Source: Burkholderiaceae bacterium (lineage in GTDB: Bacteria; Pseudomonadota; Gammaproteobacteria; Burkholderiales; Burkholderiaceae_C). From it: 64,000 bases of DNA. The notes beneath the pieces are model-generated. The model was not told where the DNA came from and did not search any database. It saw only the letters and a program-made list of their open reading frames with translations. Below are positions 51,615-63,065 of this stretch, one piece after another; the stretch's first letter is position 1, and every line of letters begins with the position of its first letter. The stretch spans positions 186,001 to 250,000 of the forward strand of contig JAGOPK010000003.1 of NCBI GenBank assembly GCA_017992055.1. The letters run 5' to 3'. The position numbers were made by a program, and so were the translations under genes.

Positions 51615-52195
51615 CCGGCGGCTCCGTCGTCATCGGCCGCGGGCCGGGCGGCACCGGGAAAGTGGCGGCCCAGGTAGGCCTCGGTGGCGGCTTCCACCGC
51701 CGGCAGGTTCTCGTGCAGCCGCCGCAGCATGCCGAGCAGCAGCTCGACCTCGGCCACGCTCAGCACCGACAGGAAGGCGCGCTCGCGCTCCAGCGCCACG
51801 CCGATGATCTGGTCGTGCAAGGCCCGGCCGGCTTCGGTGAGCACGGCGATGCGCAGCCGGCCGTCGCTGGCATCGAGCTCGGTGCGGATCAGGCCACGCT
51901 CCTGCATGCTCTTGAAGCAGCGGCTGACCGAGCCCTTGTCCATGCCGATGATGCGCGAGACCTGCTGCGCCGAGATCGAGCCCTCGATGGCCAGCAGCAC
52001 CAGGCAGCGCCAGGTCTCGATGCCGACGTCGAAGGTGGCCAGATAGCTCTGCGAGGCACCACGCGACAGCTTGTTGGCGATCCAGGTCAGGTAGGCCGGG
52101 ACATAGTGCTCCAGGTCCACGGTGCGGGGCCGCGTCGTGCGCGTCTTGCGCGCCGGGGCGGCCGAAGGGTCGGGGAGAGGTTTGCGACGGGTCAT
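51611..52195 (-). CDS. MarR-family transcriptional regulator
   Basis: 194 residues with a ~25-residue basic N-terminal tail and a MarR winged helix: [28 protein letters not shown], wing [18 protein letters not shown]. MarR proteins usually repress and are released by aromatic ligands. It lies within the liv-van operon, four bases overlapping the reductase gene. The candidate target is the operon promoter at 56827-56857. Confidence 0.9.
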   Translation of the reverse strand: MTRRKPLPDPSAAPARKTRTTRPRTVDLEHYVPAYLTWIANKLSRGASQSYLATFDVGIETWRCLVLLAIEGSISAQQVSRIIGMDKGSVSRCFKSMQERGLIRTELDASDGRLRIAVLTEAGRALHDQIIGVALERERAFLSVLSVAEVELLLGMLRRLHENLPAVEAATEAYLGRHFPGAARPAADDDGAAG

Positions 52196-52224
52196 GGGAG
52201 ATGCGCTGCGAAAGAGGGTCGGGG

Positions 52225-52934
52225 TCAATGGACGGCCATGCCCAGCCAGCGCTCCAACGTTGCGGCGTCGTTGATCAGCTGCTCGGCCGGGGCCTGGTGC
52301 ACCACGCTGCCGTGGTCCAGGATGACGGCGCGCTGCGCATAGCGCAGGGCTTCGTCGACCTGTTGCTCGACGATGATGACAGCGATGCCGGTCTCCCGGC
52401 CCATCAACGCAAAGGCGCGCAGCAATTCGGCGCGGATCAGCGGCGCCAGGCCCTCCAGCGGCTCGTCCAGCAGCAGCACCGCCGGGCGGCCCAGCAGGGC
52501 ACGGGCCACCGACAGCATCTGCTGCTCGCCGCCCGACAGCTGGCCGCCACCGTTGCGGCGGCGCTCGGCCAGGCGCGGGAACAGCGCATAGGCCTCGTCC
52601 AGCGCCTGGCGGGGCCGGCGCTTGAGCCCGGCCAGCAGGTTCTCCTCCACCGACAGCGAGGGAAAGATGTCGCGGGTCTGCGGCACATGGCCCAGGCCGC
52701 GCTGGGCACGCTGGTGGGCGGCCAGGCCGGTGATGTCCTCGCCCTGCCACAGCACGCGCCCCTGGCGCAGCGGCACCAGGCCCATCAAGGCCCGCAGCGC
52801 CGTGGTCTTGCCCACGCCGTTGCGGCCCAGCAAGGCCAGGCGCTCGCCGGCGTCCAGGCTCAGCGACAGCTGCTGCAGCACCGTGGTCGGTCCGTAGCCG
52901 GCCACCGCCTGTTCGAGTTTCAGCAATGCGCCAC

Positions 52935-52938
<4 letters not shown>
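52225..52938 (-). CDS. livF: LivF-type ABC transporter ATPase
   Basis: 237 residues with Walker A GRNGVGKTT, signature LSGGEQQ and Walker B LLLDEP. Segment lengths fit the LivF (second ATPase) branch of branched-chain amino acid-type transporters. The neighbours are the other four Liv components, so a complete importer is present. In this context the substrate is probably an aromatic acid. Confidence 0.94.
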
Positions 52939-53680
<742 letters not shown>

Positions 53681-53684
<4 letters not shown>

Positions 53685-54694
53685 TTGCGCACTCCCCAAC
53701 GCCGTTGTGCAGCGGCCCACAGCCGTCCGGGCGGCAGCAGCACCACCGCCATCAGCAGCGCGCCGACGACAAACAGCCAGTGGTATGGATTGATCGAGGC
53801 CGCCGTGTGGTGCAGCAGCGTGAACACGGTGGCGCCGACCAGGGCGCCGACCAGGCGGCCAGCGCCGCCCAGGATCAGCATCACCAGGGCTTCGGCCGAC
53901 AGCGCGAAGGACAGGCTGTCCATGCCCACCACGGCATGGATCTGCGCCGACAGCGCACCGGCCGCACCGGCCAGGGCGCCGGCCAGCGTGTACATCAGCC
54001 ACAGCCGCGGCCGCACCGGCGTGCCCAGCGCAGCCATGCGCGCGCGGTTCTCGTGGATGCCACGCACCGCCAGGCCAAACGGCGAGTCGACCAGGCGCCG
54101 GGCCAGGTACAGGCACAGCACCAGCACCAGCAGGCTGTAGACGGCCGCCACGCGGCCCTGCAGATCGAAGGCCAGGGCGTCCAGGCCCAGCAGCGGCGCG
54201 ATGCTGAAGCCGGCCAGGCCGTCGTCGCCCCCGCTCCAGCTGCGGCCCTTCTGCACCAGGTTGAGCACGATCTGCGACACCGCCACCGTCAGCATCAGAA
54301 AGGTGAAGCCCTGGTAGCGCAGCAGCAAGGCGCCCGAGGCCGCGGCCAGCAGCGCACCGGCGGCCATGCCCACGGCCAGGCCGGCCAGCGGATCGGCCAG
54401 CGCATGCAGCGCAAACAGGCCGGCGGCATAGGCCCCGGCGCCAAACAGCGCCGCATGGCCCAGCGTGGCCAGACCGGCCACGCCGACCACCAGGTCCAGC
54501 GACAGCACGAACAGCGCGGTGATGAACAGCCGCGCCAGCAGGCCCAGCTGGTCGGGCAGCGCGGCGCAGGCCAGCAGGCCCAGCAGCAGGGTCAGCAGCG
54601 GCGCACGCCAGGCGGGGGCGCAACGGGGGCCGTCGTCCCGGCCGGCCGCGGCCAGCCGACGGCGTTTCACAAGAGCCAGACTCAGGGTGTTCAT
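53681..54694 (-). CDS. livM: LivM-type ABC transporter permease
   Basis: 337 residues, hydrophobic with about nine helices, and the conserved LivM stretch GHAALFGAGAYAAG and VRGIHENRARMAALG (coupling-helix region, E-x-R-A). A ~30-residue basic N-terminus precedes the first helix. Followed by livG with a four-base overlap. Belongs to the Liv importer encoded by 52225-56750. Confidence 0.93.
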
Positions 54695-54708
54695 GCTCGG
54701 AAGAAGGT

Positions 54709-55569
54709 TCAACGGGGCCGCAGCAGGCCCTGCGGACGCCAGGCCAGCAGGCCGGCCATGGCGACGAAGAAGAACACGCTGCCCCAGTCCGAGGCCAGGT
54801 ACTTGCTGGCGGTTTCGACCAGGCCCAGCAGCACCGCAGCCGCCAGCGATCCGGCGATGCTGCCCATGCCGCCGACGGCCACCACCACCAGCACCAGCAC
54901 CAGGTACTTCAGCGCGTAGTACGGCTCCAGCGGCATCAGCTCGGCGCCCAGGATGCCACCCAGGCCGGCCAGCGCCGCGCCGGCGGCAAAGCTGGCGCAC
55001 TGCACGCGGCGGATCGGAATGCCCAGCGCCGCGGCAGCGCCGGCATGATCGACCGCCGCACGCAGCCAGATGCCGAAGCGGGTGCAGGCCAGCGTCCAGG
55101 CCGCCAGCGCCGCCACCACCAGGCCGACGCCGATGACCAGCAGGCGCTGCGTGGGCAGGGTGCGGAAGCCCAGGTCCACCGAGCCGGCCAGGGCCGGCGG
55201 CAGCGCAATCAGCTGCACCTGCGGCCCGGCCAGTGCATTGGTGGCGGCGATCAGCACAAAGCTCAGGCCGATGGTGAACAACACCTGGTCCAGTTCGCGG
55301 CGCTGGTAGAGGTGGCGCAGCACCAGGGCTTCCAGCGCCGCGCCCAGCGCCGCCGTGGCCGCCACGGCTGCAGGCACGGCCCACCAGAACGACCAGCCGG
55401 CGCGGCCGATCAGCAACGCCGCCGCATAGCCACCGACCATGGCCAGCGCGCCATGGCTCAGGTTGACGAAGCGCATCAGGCCCAGCGTCAGCGACAGGCC
55501 CACGGCGATGACGAACAGCACCATGCCGTAGGCTAGGCCGTCGATGCCGATGTTGAGCACGGTGCTCAC
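54709..55569 (-). CDS. livH: LivH-type ABC transporter permease
   Basis: 286 residues with about eight helices. NLSHGALAMVGGYAAALL is the LivH hallmark near residue 36, and IWLRAAVDHAGAAAALGI its coupling region. Start is a GTG at 55569 that overlaps the binding-protein stop by four bases (GTGA). Confidence 0.93.
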   Translation of the reverse strand: MSTVLNIGIDGLAYGMVLFVIAVGLSLTLGLMRFVNLSHGALAMVGGYAAALLIGRAGWSFWWAVPAAVAATAALGAALEALVLRHLYQRRELDQVLFTIGLSFVLIAATNALAGPQVQLIALPPALAGSVDLGFRTLPTQRLLVIGVGLVVAALAAWTLACTRFGIWLRAAVDHAGAAAALGIPIRRVQCASFAAGAALAGLGGILGAELMPLEPYYALKYLVLVLVVVAVGGMGSIAGSLAAAVLLGLVETASKYLASDWGSVFFFVAMAGLLAWRPQGLLRPR

Positions 55570-56750
55570 TTGTCCAGCCCGTGGTCGGGCTGCGGGCCAA
55601 AGCTCTGCAGCTCCTTGTTGACCAGCTGGCCGCCGGCCTTGTCGACCTTGCGCAGATAGACGTTCTGCACGATGTGGCGGGTCTTGGGGTCCAGGCGCAC
55701 CGGGCCGCGTGGACTCTCCCACTGCAGACCACGCGCCGCGGCGATCGCCTTGGCTCCGTCGCGACGGCCCTGGGTGGCCGCGATCATGCGGTGGATCACC
55801 AGCATGCCGTCCCAGGCGCCGACCGAGGCATAGTTGGCCACGGCCGCCGGATCGCGCTTCTTCAGCGCCTCGACGAAGCGGCGGTTCTCGGCCGAATCGT
55901 GCGCGCCCGAGTAGTGGAAGGCGGTGGTCAGGCCGAGGGCTGCGTCGCCCAGCTTCTGCAGGTCGAACTCGTCGGTCTCGGCCGTGCCCAGGAACTGCAC
56001 GCCGGCCTTGGCCAGGCCGTTGTCGTTGTAGGCCTTGACGAAGCCCAGATTGGGCGGCCCCCCGGGCAGGAAGGTGTAGACCGCCTGCGCCCCGCTGGCC
56101 TTGATGCGCTGCACGAAGGGGCCGAAGTCGGTGGTGGACATCGGCATGCGGATGCTCTCCACCACCGTGCCGCCCTGCTTGCCGAACTCGGTCTTGAAGG
56201 CCGTTTCGGCGTCGATGCCCGGACCGTAGTCGCTGACCGCGGTGACCACCTTCTTCAGGTTCTGGCCGGCCGCCCACTGCGCCATCGGCACCGTCACCTG
56301 CCACAGCGTGTAGCTGGTGCGCAGGAAGTACTCGGACTTGTCGGTGATGGCCGAGGTGGCGGCATTGAAGATCACCGTCGGCGTCTGCGACTGCTGGATC
56401 AGCGGCGCCACGGCCAGCGCATTGGGCGTGAACACGAAGCCGCCCAGGTAGTCGACCTTGTCCTTGACGATCAGCTCCTGCACCAGGGTCTTGGTCTGGC
56501 CAGGGTTGGGGCCGCCGGTGTCGCGGTAGATGAAGGCGATGTCGCGGCCGGCCAGCTTGCCGCCCTGGCTGGACACATAGGCCTCGGCCGCGGCCCGGAA
56601 CAGGCTGCCGTAATGCGCGAACGGCCCCGAGAACGGACCGACGATGCCGACCTTGACGGCCTCCGTCTGCGCTTGCACGGCGCTGTGGCCCAGGCCGATG
56701 CAGGCGGCAGCAAGCCCGATGCGGCCCAGGGCGCGGCGTTGGATGGTCAT
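55566..56750 (-). CDS. LivJ-type periplasmic binding protein
   Basis: 394 residues with a signal peptide (cleaved near AVQAQ, ~28) and a Peripla_BP_6 fold (VKVGIVGPFSGPFAHYGSLF, RDIAFIYRDTGGPNPGQTK). It captures the ligand for the Liv importer. Ligand probably an aromatic or branched carboxylate; not decided by sequence. First gene of the leftward liv-marR-van operon, with a repeat-rich region 77-107 bases upstream. Confidence 0.92.
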   Translation of the reverse strand: MTIQRRALGRIGLAAACIGLGHSAVQAQTEAVKVGIVGPFSGPFAHYGSLFRAAAEAYVSSQGGKLAGRDIAFIYRDTGGPNPGQTKTLVQELIVKDKVDYLGGFVFTPNALAVAPLIQQSQTPTVIFNAATSAITDKSEYFLRTSYTLWQVTVPMAQWAAGQNLKKVVTAVSDYGPGIDAETAFKTEFGKQGGTVVESIRMPMSTTDFGPFVQRIKASGAQAVYTFLPGGPPNLGFVKAYNDNGLAKAGVQFLGTAETDEFDLQKLGDAALGLTTAFHYSGAHDSAENRRFVEALKKRDPAAVANYASVGAWDGMLVIHRMIAATQGRRDGAKAIAAARGLQWESPRGPVRLDPKTRHIVQNVYLRKVDKAGGQLVNKELQSFGPQPDHGLDK

Positions 56751-56826
56751 GGCGGTTCTCCTATCGGCTGTGGGCCATCGGGCAGGGGTTGGGGGGCCGG
56801 GGCGTCTTGACGCAGGGCAAATTGTG

Positions 56827-56857
56827 GTTGCAACACCAACTAGTTGCAATACCAACT
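56827..56857 (-). promoter_or_regulatory. Repeat-rich operator region of the liv/van operon
   Basis: GTTGCAACACCAACT (56827-56841) and GTTGCAATACCAACT (56843-56857) form a 15-bp direct repeat with one mismatch. Overlapping them, CAACTAGTTG (56837-56846) is a perfect 10-bp palindrome, and AACTAGTTGCAAT (56838-56850) matches the AACTNNTTGCAWT motif seen upstream of the PadR gene. A MarR or similar dimer is the likely binder. I see no unambiguous -35/-10. Confidence 0.6.
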
Positions 56858-56915
56858 TTATCGGGAAAACCCTGGAGCCTTGCCAACAGATCCCTGGGTG
56901 CGCGCCGCCCGGGCC

Positions 56916-57605
56916 TCAGGCCCGGAACCGATAGCCGATCCCTGCTTCCGTCAGCAGGTGGCGCGGCATGGACGGATCGGCCTCGACCTTCTTGCGCAGA
57001 TTGGCCATGTGCACGCGCACGTAGTGGGTGTCTTGCGCGTGGCCCGGCCCCCACACGGCCTTCAGCAGCTGCTGGTGCGTGATCACCCGGTCGGGCTGTG
57101 CTGCCAGGTGCGTCAGCAGCCGGTACTCGATCGGCGTCAGGTGCAGCGGCGCGCCATCGCGTTCGACCACGCGCCGCGCCAGGTCCACGGTCGTGCGTCC
57201 GAAGCGCAGGACGGCATCCGCCGGCGCCGGCACAAACGCCTGCCGTCGCAGCTGCGCGCGCACCCGGGCCAGCAACTCGGCCGCCCCGAAGGGCTTGACC
57301 AGGTAGTCGTCGGCACCGGCATCGAGTGCGGCCACCTTGTCGGCTTCGCCACTGCGGGCGGACAGCACGATCACCGGCGCCGTCGACCAGCCGCGCAGGT
57401 CGCGGATCAGCGCGACGCCGTCACCATCGGGCAGTCCGAGGTCGACGATGGCCAGTTCCGGCCGGCGGCTGCCGGCCTCGATCAGCCCACGCTGCAGCGT
57501 CGGCGCCTCGAACACCTCATGCCCCTCGGAACCCAGCGCCAGTCGCACGAAGCGGCGGATGTCGGGCTCGTCTTCCACCACGAGGATGCGGGCGCGCAGT
57601 TCCAT
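56916..57605 (-). CDS. kdpE: KdpE, potassium-responsive response regulator
   Basis: 229 residues, OmpR/PhoB-type. Receiver domain has the phosphoacceptor Asp in AIVDLGLPDGDGV (~55) and the conserved Lys in LVKPFG. The C-terminal winged helix ends VRVHMANLRKKVEADP. It activates kdpFABC when KdpD signals potassium limitation. It begins 9 bases after kdpD. Confidence 0.95.
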   Translation of the reverse strand: MELRARILVVEDEPDIRRFVRLALGSEGHEVFEAPTLQRGLIEAGSRRPELAIVDLGLPDGDGVALIRDLRGWSTAPVIVLSARSGEADKVAALDAGADDYLVKPFGAAELLARVRAQLRRQAFVPAPADAVLRFGRTTVDLARRVVERDGAPLHLTPIEYRLLTHLAAQPDRVITHQQLLKAVWGPGHAQDTHYVRVHMANLRKKVEADPSMPRHLLTEAGIGYRFRA

Positions 57606-57614
57606 CGGGGCATC

Positions 57615-60353
57615 CTAGACGGTCTCGACGGCGGTCGAGCTGCCGTCATCCGATGGCGGTGTGCCGCGGGGCAGCTCGATCGAGAAACGCGCACCCTCGA
57701 TGCCCGACGGCCCCGCGCGGTTCTCGCCGCGTATCGTGCCGCCGTGCGCCTGCACGATGGCGCGCGAGATCGCCAGACCCAGGCCGACGCCCGGTGTCGC
57801 GCCCTCCTTGGCGCCGCGCTCGAACTTGTCGAACAGCGCCTCCTCGCGGCCCGGCGGCAGGCCGGGGCCGTGGTCGTCGACGACGATCAGCACCGACGTG
57901 GACGACGCGGTGGCCGCAAGCGTCACCACGCTGCCGGCCGGCGTGTACTTCGCGGCGTTCTCCAGCAGGTTGACGATCACGCGCTCGAACAGCACCGCAT
58001 CCAGGCACAGCAGCGGCAGCCCCTCGGCCAGGCTCACCCGCACCGGACGCCCCTGCAGCGCCGGCGCGCAGGCGGCCAGGGCGCTGCCGACCACCTCCTC
58101 CAGCGGCTGCCACTCGCGGCGCATCGGCACCGCGCCGGCCTCGAGCCGGGCCATGTCCAGCAGGTTGCCGACCATCGCGTTCATCCGCATCGCCGACTCG
58201 CGAATGGCGGCCGTGACCTCGGCCTGTGCCGCGGGCAGCGGCGGCGCGGTCATGGCCAGGGTGTCGGCCAGGCCGACCATCGCCGCCAGCGGCGTGCGCA
58301 GGTCGTGGGAGATCGCCGACAACAGCGAGTTGCGCAGCCGCTCCGACTCGATCTGCACCGTGCTCTTGCGCGCCACCTCGACGTAGTGGATGCGTTCCAG
58401 CGAGATCGCCAGCAACGAGGCGCAGGTGTCGAGCAGGCGGCGCTGGTCGGGCCCGAGCGTGGCGCGGTCGGCCGGTTGCACGGCCAGCACGCCGCGCAGC
58501 CGCATCGGCGCCTTGAGCGGCAGGACCAGGCAGGCGCTGGCGGCCAAGGTGTTGGTGCCGAACCCGGCGGCCTCCCCGCGATCGAAGGCCCATTGCGCCA
58601 CCGCGTCGTCGACGGCCGCACTCGCGCCGGGCAGCGCGGCGAGGCGGTCGTGCTCGTCGGCCGCCATCAGGGTGGAGCGAGCGCCGAACTCCGCCGCCAG
58701 GAAGCGCGCGCCGATCTCGGCCACCTGCTCGGGCAGCAGCGCGGCCGACAGGTCGCGGGACATCTCGTACAGGCCGCGCATGCGGTGCTCGCGCTGCGTT
58801 GCGGCTTCGGCCTGCACCTTGAGCACGGCGGTCAGCTGGCCGACGGCCAGGGCCACCACCAGCATCACCCCGAACGTCACCAGGTACTGCACATCGCTGA
58901 CCGCGAACGAAAAGCGTGGCGCCACGAAGAAGAAGTCGAACAGGCCCACGCCGACGAAGGCCGCCACCACCGCCGGTCCGCGACCGTGGACCCAGCCCAC
59001 ACCGACCACGGTGAGCAGGAAGATCATCACGATGTTGGTCAGCTCCAGGCGCCCCAGCAACGGCGTGGCGAGCAGCGCCGTGAGCCCGCAGGCCGCGACG
59101 GCGGCGGCATGGCCGCGCCAGGGCCAGGCCACGGCGGCCCCCCCGCCGGCCGCGGCCACGGAGGACGCAACGGCCCGCCCGCGCGAGGCGGCGGGCAGCG
59201 CCAGCTGCACGACATCGAGGTCGTCGGCAAGCTCGGCAATGCGGTCGGCGGCCGAGCGCTGCCAGGGCCAGCGACGGCCTGTGCGCCCGATGACCAGCCG
59301 CGCCAGGTTGTGCTCGCGGGCATAGCGCACCAGGGTCGCCGCGGCGTCGGCGGCCGACGGCGTGGCCACCGTGGCGCCCAGTTCCTGCGCCAGCTTCAGC
59401 ACCCGCAGGGCCTGCTCGCGCCGCTGCGCCGACTGGCGGTGCACGGCGGACGTGTCCACATGCACCGCATGCCAGGACACATCGAGCTGCGCCGCCAGCC
59501 GGGCGCAGGCCCGCACCACCTTGTCGCCACCGTCGCCCGCGCCGACGCAGGCCAGCAGCGCCTCGCGGTTGGGCCACACCCGCTGCACCGAGCTGCGCCG
59601 GCGCCAGGCCTGCATCTCGTCGTCCACGCGGTCGGCGGTGCGGCGCAATGCCAGCTCGCGCAGCGCGAGCAGATTGCCCTTGCGGAAGAAGTTGGCCGCC
59701 GCCTTTTCGGCGTGCGCCGGCAGGTAGACCTTGCCGGCCTTGAGCCGCTCCAGCAGCTCGTCGGGCGGCAGGTCGACCACCACCACCTCGTCGGCCTCGT
59801 CGAAGAGCCGGTCCGGCACCGTCTCCCAGACGCGGATGCCGGTGATGCCGCTGACGATGTCGTTCAGGCTCTCCAGGTGCTGGACGTTCATGGTCGACCA
59901 GACGTCGATGCCGGCGGCGAGCAGCTCCTCCATGTCCTGCCAGCGCTTGGGGTGGCGCGAGCCGGGGGCATTGCTGTGCGCCAGCTCGTCCAGCAGCACC
60001 AGCGGGTCGGCCTGCCCACGCGCCCAGGCCAGCGCGGCGTCGAGGTCGAACTCCTGCAGCGTGCGGTCGCGGTAGGGCACGCTCTTCAGCGGCAGATGCG
60101 GCAGATCGCGCGCCATCGCCTGGGTCTCGCTGCGGCCATGGGTCTCGACCAGCCCCACCACCAGCGCCGTGCCCTGGGCCCGGGCCGCCTGGGCGGCCGC
60201 GAGCATGGCGCAGGTCTTGCCGACGCCGGCGGACGCGCCGAAGAAGATCTTGAGCCGGCCACGGCGCGCGCGCGCCTCGTCCTGCTGCACCTGCTGCAGC
60301 AGACGGTCGGGGTCGGGCCTCGTGTGTGCGTGCATCGTCTGATCCAGGGTCAT
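57615..60353 (-). CDS. kdpD: KdpD, sensor histidine kinase for potassium
   Basis: 912 residues in the full KdpD layout: N-terminal KdpD domain with Walker A FFGASAGVGKTC (~36-47), a universal-stress-like domain (~250-370), four membrane helices (~400-500), a GAF-like region, then HisKA with the phosphate-accepting His in ISHDLRTPLAAM (~675) and an ATPase domain (VNLLENAAKYTP, GVGLGLAI). It senses potassium or turgor and phosphorylates KdpE. Start M1, with M7 as alternative. Confidence 0.96.
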   Translation of the reverse strand: MTLDQTMHAHTRPDPDRLLQQVQQDEARARRGRLKIFFGASAGVGKTCAMLAAAQAARAQGTALVVGLVETHGRSETQAMARDLPHLPLKSVPYRDRTLQEFDLDAALAWARGQADPLVLLDELAHSNAPGSRHPKRWQDMEELLAAGIDVWSTMNVQHLESLNDIVSGITGIRVWETVPDRLFDEADEVVVVDLPPDELLERLKAGKVYLPAHAEKAAANFFRKGNLLALRELALRRTADRVDDEMQAWRRRSSVQRVWPNREALLACVGAGDGGDKVVRACARLAAQLDVSWHAVHVDTSAVHRQSAQRREQALRVLKLAQELGATVATPSAADAAATLVRYAREHNLARLVIGRTGRRWPWQRSAADRIAELADDLDVVQLALPAASRGRAVASSVAAAGGGAAVAWPWRGHAAAVAACGLTALLATPLLGRLELTNIVMIFLLTVVGVGWVHGRGPAVVAAFVGVGLFDFFFVAPRFSFAVSDVQYLVTFGVMLVVALAVGQLTAVLKVQAEAATQREHRMRGLYEMSRDLSAALLPEQVAEIGARFLAAEFGARSTLMAADEHDRLAALPGASAAVDDAVAQWAFDRGEAAGFGTNTLAASACLVLPLKAPMRLRGVLAVQPADRATLGPDQRRLLDTCASLLAISLERIHYVEVARKSTVQIESERLRNSLLSAISHDLRTPLAAMVGLADTLAMTAPPLPAAQAEVTAAIRESAMRMNAMVGNLLDMARLEAGAVPMRREWQPLEEVVGSALAACAPALQGRPVRVSLAEGLPLLCLDAVLFERVIVNLLENAAKYTPAGSVVTLAATASSTSVLIVVDDHGPGLPPGREEALFDKFERGAKEGATPGVGLGLAISRAIVQAHGGTIRGENRAGPSGIEGARFSIELPRGTPPSDDGSSTAVETV

Positions 60354-60393
60354 CTTCCCATGCGCCTCAGGACGCGACGCCGCGTGCCAGGAC

Positions 60394-60966
60394 TCAGCGC
60401 AGGGCGTCCAGCGCCAGGTTCAGGCGCAGCACATGAACCCGCGGCTCGCCGATGAAGCCCAGCAGCGGCTGCTCGGTGTGCCGGTCGACCAGGGCACGCA
60501 GCCGCTCGACCGGCAGGCCGCGCGCCCGGGCCACCCGGGCCAACTGGTGGTCGGCCGCGGCGCGGCTGATGTGCGGGTCCAGCCCGCTGGCCGATGCGGT
60601 CACCAGATCCACCGGCACCGGCAGGGCATTGTGCGGATCGGCGGCGCGCAGCGCCTCGATGCGGGTCTTCACGGCGTCGGCCAGCGCCGGGTGGCTCGGC
60701 CCCTGGTTGGCGCCTGCCGAGTTGGCGGCGTTGTAGGGCAGCGGCGAGGTCGCCGACGGTCGGCTCCAGAAGTGCTTCGGATCGCTGAACGGCTGGCCGA
60801 TCAGCTCGGAGCCGACGACCCTGCCGTCGCGCACGATCAGGCTGCCGTTGGCCGCGTCGGGGAAGGCGAGCTGCGCGATGCCGGTGACGGCCAGCGGATA
60901 GGCCAGGCCGGTGATGATCGACAGTGCCACGAAGAGCGTCAGCGCCGGGCGAAGTTGCAGGTTCAT
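60394..60966 (-). CDS. kdpC: KdpC, potassium-transporting ATPase C chain
   Basis: 190 residues. An N-terminal membrane helix ([20 protein letters not shown]) is followed by the KdpC domain with [19 protein letters not shown] and the C-terminal [20 protein letters not shown]. KdpC stabilises the KdpA-KdpB complex. It lies 40 bases upstream of kdpD and 22 bases after kdpB, so it is co-transcribed with both. Confidence 0.96.
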   Translation of the reverse strand: MNLQLRPALTLFVALSIITGLAYPLAVTGIAQLAFPDAANGSLIVRDGRVVGSELIGQPFSDPKHFWSRPSATSPLPYNAANSAGANQGPSHPALADAVKTRIEALRAADPHNALPVPVDLVTASASGLDPHISRAAADHQLARVARARGLPVERLRALVDRHTEQPLLGFIGEPRVHVLRLNLALDALR

Positions 60967-60988
60967 GGTGTCCTCGTGCAGGGAGCGC

Positions 60989-63055
60989 TCAGGCCAGGCC
61001 CAGGGCCACCAGCCCCAGGTCGATGAGCTTGATGCCGATGAAGGGCACGATCACGCCGCCCAGGCCGTAGAGCAGCAGGTTGCGGCGCAGCAGCGCGGCG
61101 GCGCCGACGGCGCGATAGGCCACGCCCCTCAGCGCCAGCGGGATGAGCACGACGATGATCAGCGCATTGAAGATCACCGCCGACAGGATGGCCGAGGCCG
61201 GGCTGGCCAATGCCATCACGTTCAGCGCAGCCAGCTGCGGGTAGGTGGCGACAAAGGCCGCCGGCACGATGGCGAAGTACTTCGCCACGTCGTTGGCGAT
61301 GCTGAAGGTGGTGAGCGAGCCACGCGTCATCAGCATCTGCTTGCCGGTCTCGACGATCTCGATCAGCTTGGTCGGGTTGCTGTCCAGGTCGACCATGTTG
61401 CCGGCCTCCTTGGCCGCCTGCGTGCCGGTGTTCATGGCCACCGCCACATCGGCCTGGGCCAGGGCCGGCGCATCGTTGGTGCCGTCGCCGGTCATCGCCA
61501 CCAGCCGGCCGGCCGCCTGGTGCTCGCGGATCAGCTGCAGCTTGGCCTCGGGCGTGGCCTCGGCCAGGAAGTCGTCGACCCCCGCCTCGGCCGCGATGGC
61601 GGCGGCGGTGAGGCGGTTGTCGCCGGTGACCATCACCGTCTTGATGCCCATGCGGCGCAGCTCGGCGAAGCGCTCCTTGATGCCGCCCTTCACGATGTCC
61701 TTCAGCTCGACCACGCCGAGCACCCGCGTGCCGTCGGCTACCACCAGCGGCGTGCTGCCGCGGCGCGCCACATCGTCCACCGTGGCCTGCAGCGCCGCCG
61801 GGAAGCTGCCGCCGAGCGCCCCGACGTGGCGGCGGATCGCCTCGGCCGCACCCTTGCGCAGTTGGCGCCCCTGGGGCAGATCGACACCGCTCATGCGCGT
61901 CTGCGCCGTGAAGTGCACGAAGCTGGCACCCAGCGCCGCGATGTCGCGCTCGCGAAGCCGGAACCTCTGCTTGGCCAGCACCACGATGCTGCGGCCCTCG
62001 GGGGTCTCGTCGGCGAGCGAGGCGAGCTGCGCCGCGTCGGCGAGTTCGGAGTCCTTCACGCCGGCAGCGGGGATGAAGGCGCTGGCCTGGCGGTTGCCGA
62101 GCGTGATGGTGCCGGTCTTGTCGAGCAGCAGCACGTCGACGTCGCCGGCCGCCTCCACCGCGCGACCCGAGGTGGCGATGACATTGGCCTGCATCATCCG
62201 GCTCATGCCGGCAACGCCGATGGCGCTCAGCAGCCCGGCAATCGTGGTCGGGATCAGGCACACCAGCAAGGCGACCAGGATGACCAGGCTCACCGGCTGG
62301 CCCGCACCGGCCGCCTGCACGCCGAAGGCCGAGAACGGCAGCAGCGTGACGACCACGCCGAGAAAGACGATGGTCAGCGCCACCAGCAGGATGGTCAGCG
62401 CGATCTCGTTGGGCGTCTTCTGCCGCTTGGCGTTCTCGACCATCGCGATCATGCGGTCGACGAAGGTCTCGCCGGGGTTCACCGCCACGCACACGACGAT
62501 CCAGTCCGACAGCACGCGCGTGCCGCCGGTGACGGCCGAGAAGTCGCCGCCGGATTCGCGGATCACCGGTGCCGACTCCCCGGTGATGGCGCTCTCGTCG
62601 ACCGAGGCCACGCCGTCGATCACCTCGCCATCGGCCGGGATGGTGTCGCCGGCCTCGATCAGCACGATGTCGCCCTTGCGCAGGCTGTCGGCCTCCAGCG
62701 GGTGCCATTTCATCGCCGTCCGCGGCTCGCCCCGGCGGTACTCGCCCTCCAGCTTCTTGGCCCAGGTCTGCTTCTTCAGGCCGCGCAGCGACGCCGCCTG
62801 CGCCTTGCTGCGCCCTTCGGCCAGCGCCTCGGCGAAGTTGGCGAACAGCACGGTGAACCACAGCCAAACGGCCACGCCGATGGTGAATCCGTCGGGCCTT
62901 GCGAGGGCCAGCGCGGTGGTGAAGGCGCTGCCGACGTAGACCACGAACATCACCGGGTTGCGCCACTGCACGCGCGGGTCGAGCTTGCGGAAGGCGTCGG
63001 TGATCGCCGGCTTCACCAGCACCGGGTCGAACAGGGTCAGGGTCTGTCGTGTCAT
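60989..63055 (-). CDS. kdpB: KdpB, catalytic P-type ATPase of the potassium pump
   Basis: 688 residues with the phosphorylated Asp in [10 protein letters not shown] (~310), the TGES loop (AITGESAPV, ~159) and the hinge [15 protein letters not shown]. It hydrolyses ATP to drive potassium entry through KdpA. All P-type signatures are complete and the length is normal. It starts 10 bases after the kdpA stop. Confidence 0.97.
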   Translation of the reverse strand: MTRQTLTLFDPVLVKPAITDAFRKLDPRVQWRNPVMFVVYVGSAFTTALALARPDGFTIGVAVWLWFTVLFANFAEALAEGRSKAQAASLRGLKKQTWAKKLEGEYRRGEPRTAMKWHPLEADSLRKGDIVLIEAGDTIPADGEVIDGVASVDESAITGESAPVIRESGGDFSAVTGGTRVLSDWIVVCVAVNPGETFVDRMIAMVENAKRQKTPNEIALTILLVALTIVFLGVVVTLLPFSAFGVQAAGAGQPVSLVILVALLVCLIPTTIAGLLSAIGVAGMSRMMQANVIATSGRAVEAAGDVDVLLLDKTGTITLGNRQASAFIPAAGVKDSELADAAQLASLADETPEGRSIVVLAKQRFRLRERDIAALGASFVHFTAQTRMSGVDLPQGRQLRKGAAEAIRRHVGALGGSFPAALQATVDDVARRGSTPLVVADGTRVLGVVELKDIVKGGIKERFAELRRMGIKTVMVTGDNRLTAAAIAAEAGVDDFLAEATPEAKLQLIREHQAAGRLVAMTGDGTNDAPALAQADVAVAMNTGTQAAKEAGNMVDLDSNPTKLIEIVETGKQMLMTRGSLTTFSIANDVAKYFAIVPAAFVATYPQLAALNVMALASPASAILSAVIFNALIIVVLIPLALRGVAYRAVGAAALLRRNLLLYGLGGVIVPFIGIKLIDLGLVALGLA

Positions 63056-63065
63056 GTTGCAGGGC

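Noticed and set aside
56844-60455. A 1203-codon open frame on the plus strand across kdpE and kdpD.
   Set aside because: It is antisense to the unmistakable KdpD and KdpE proteins and shows only His/Gln/Arg-rich shadow composition.
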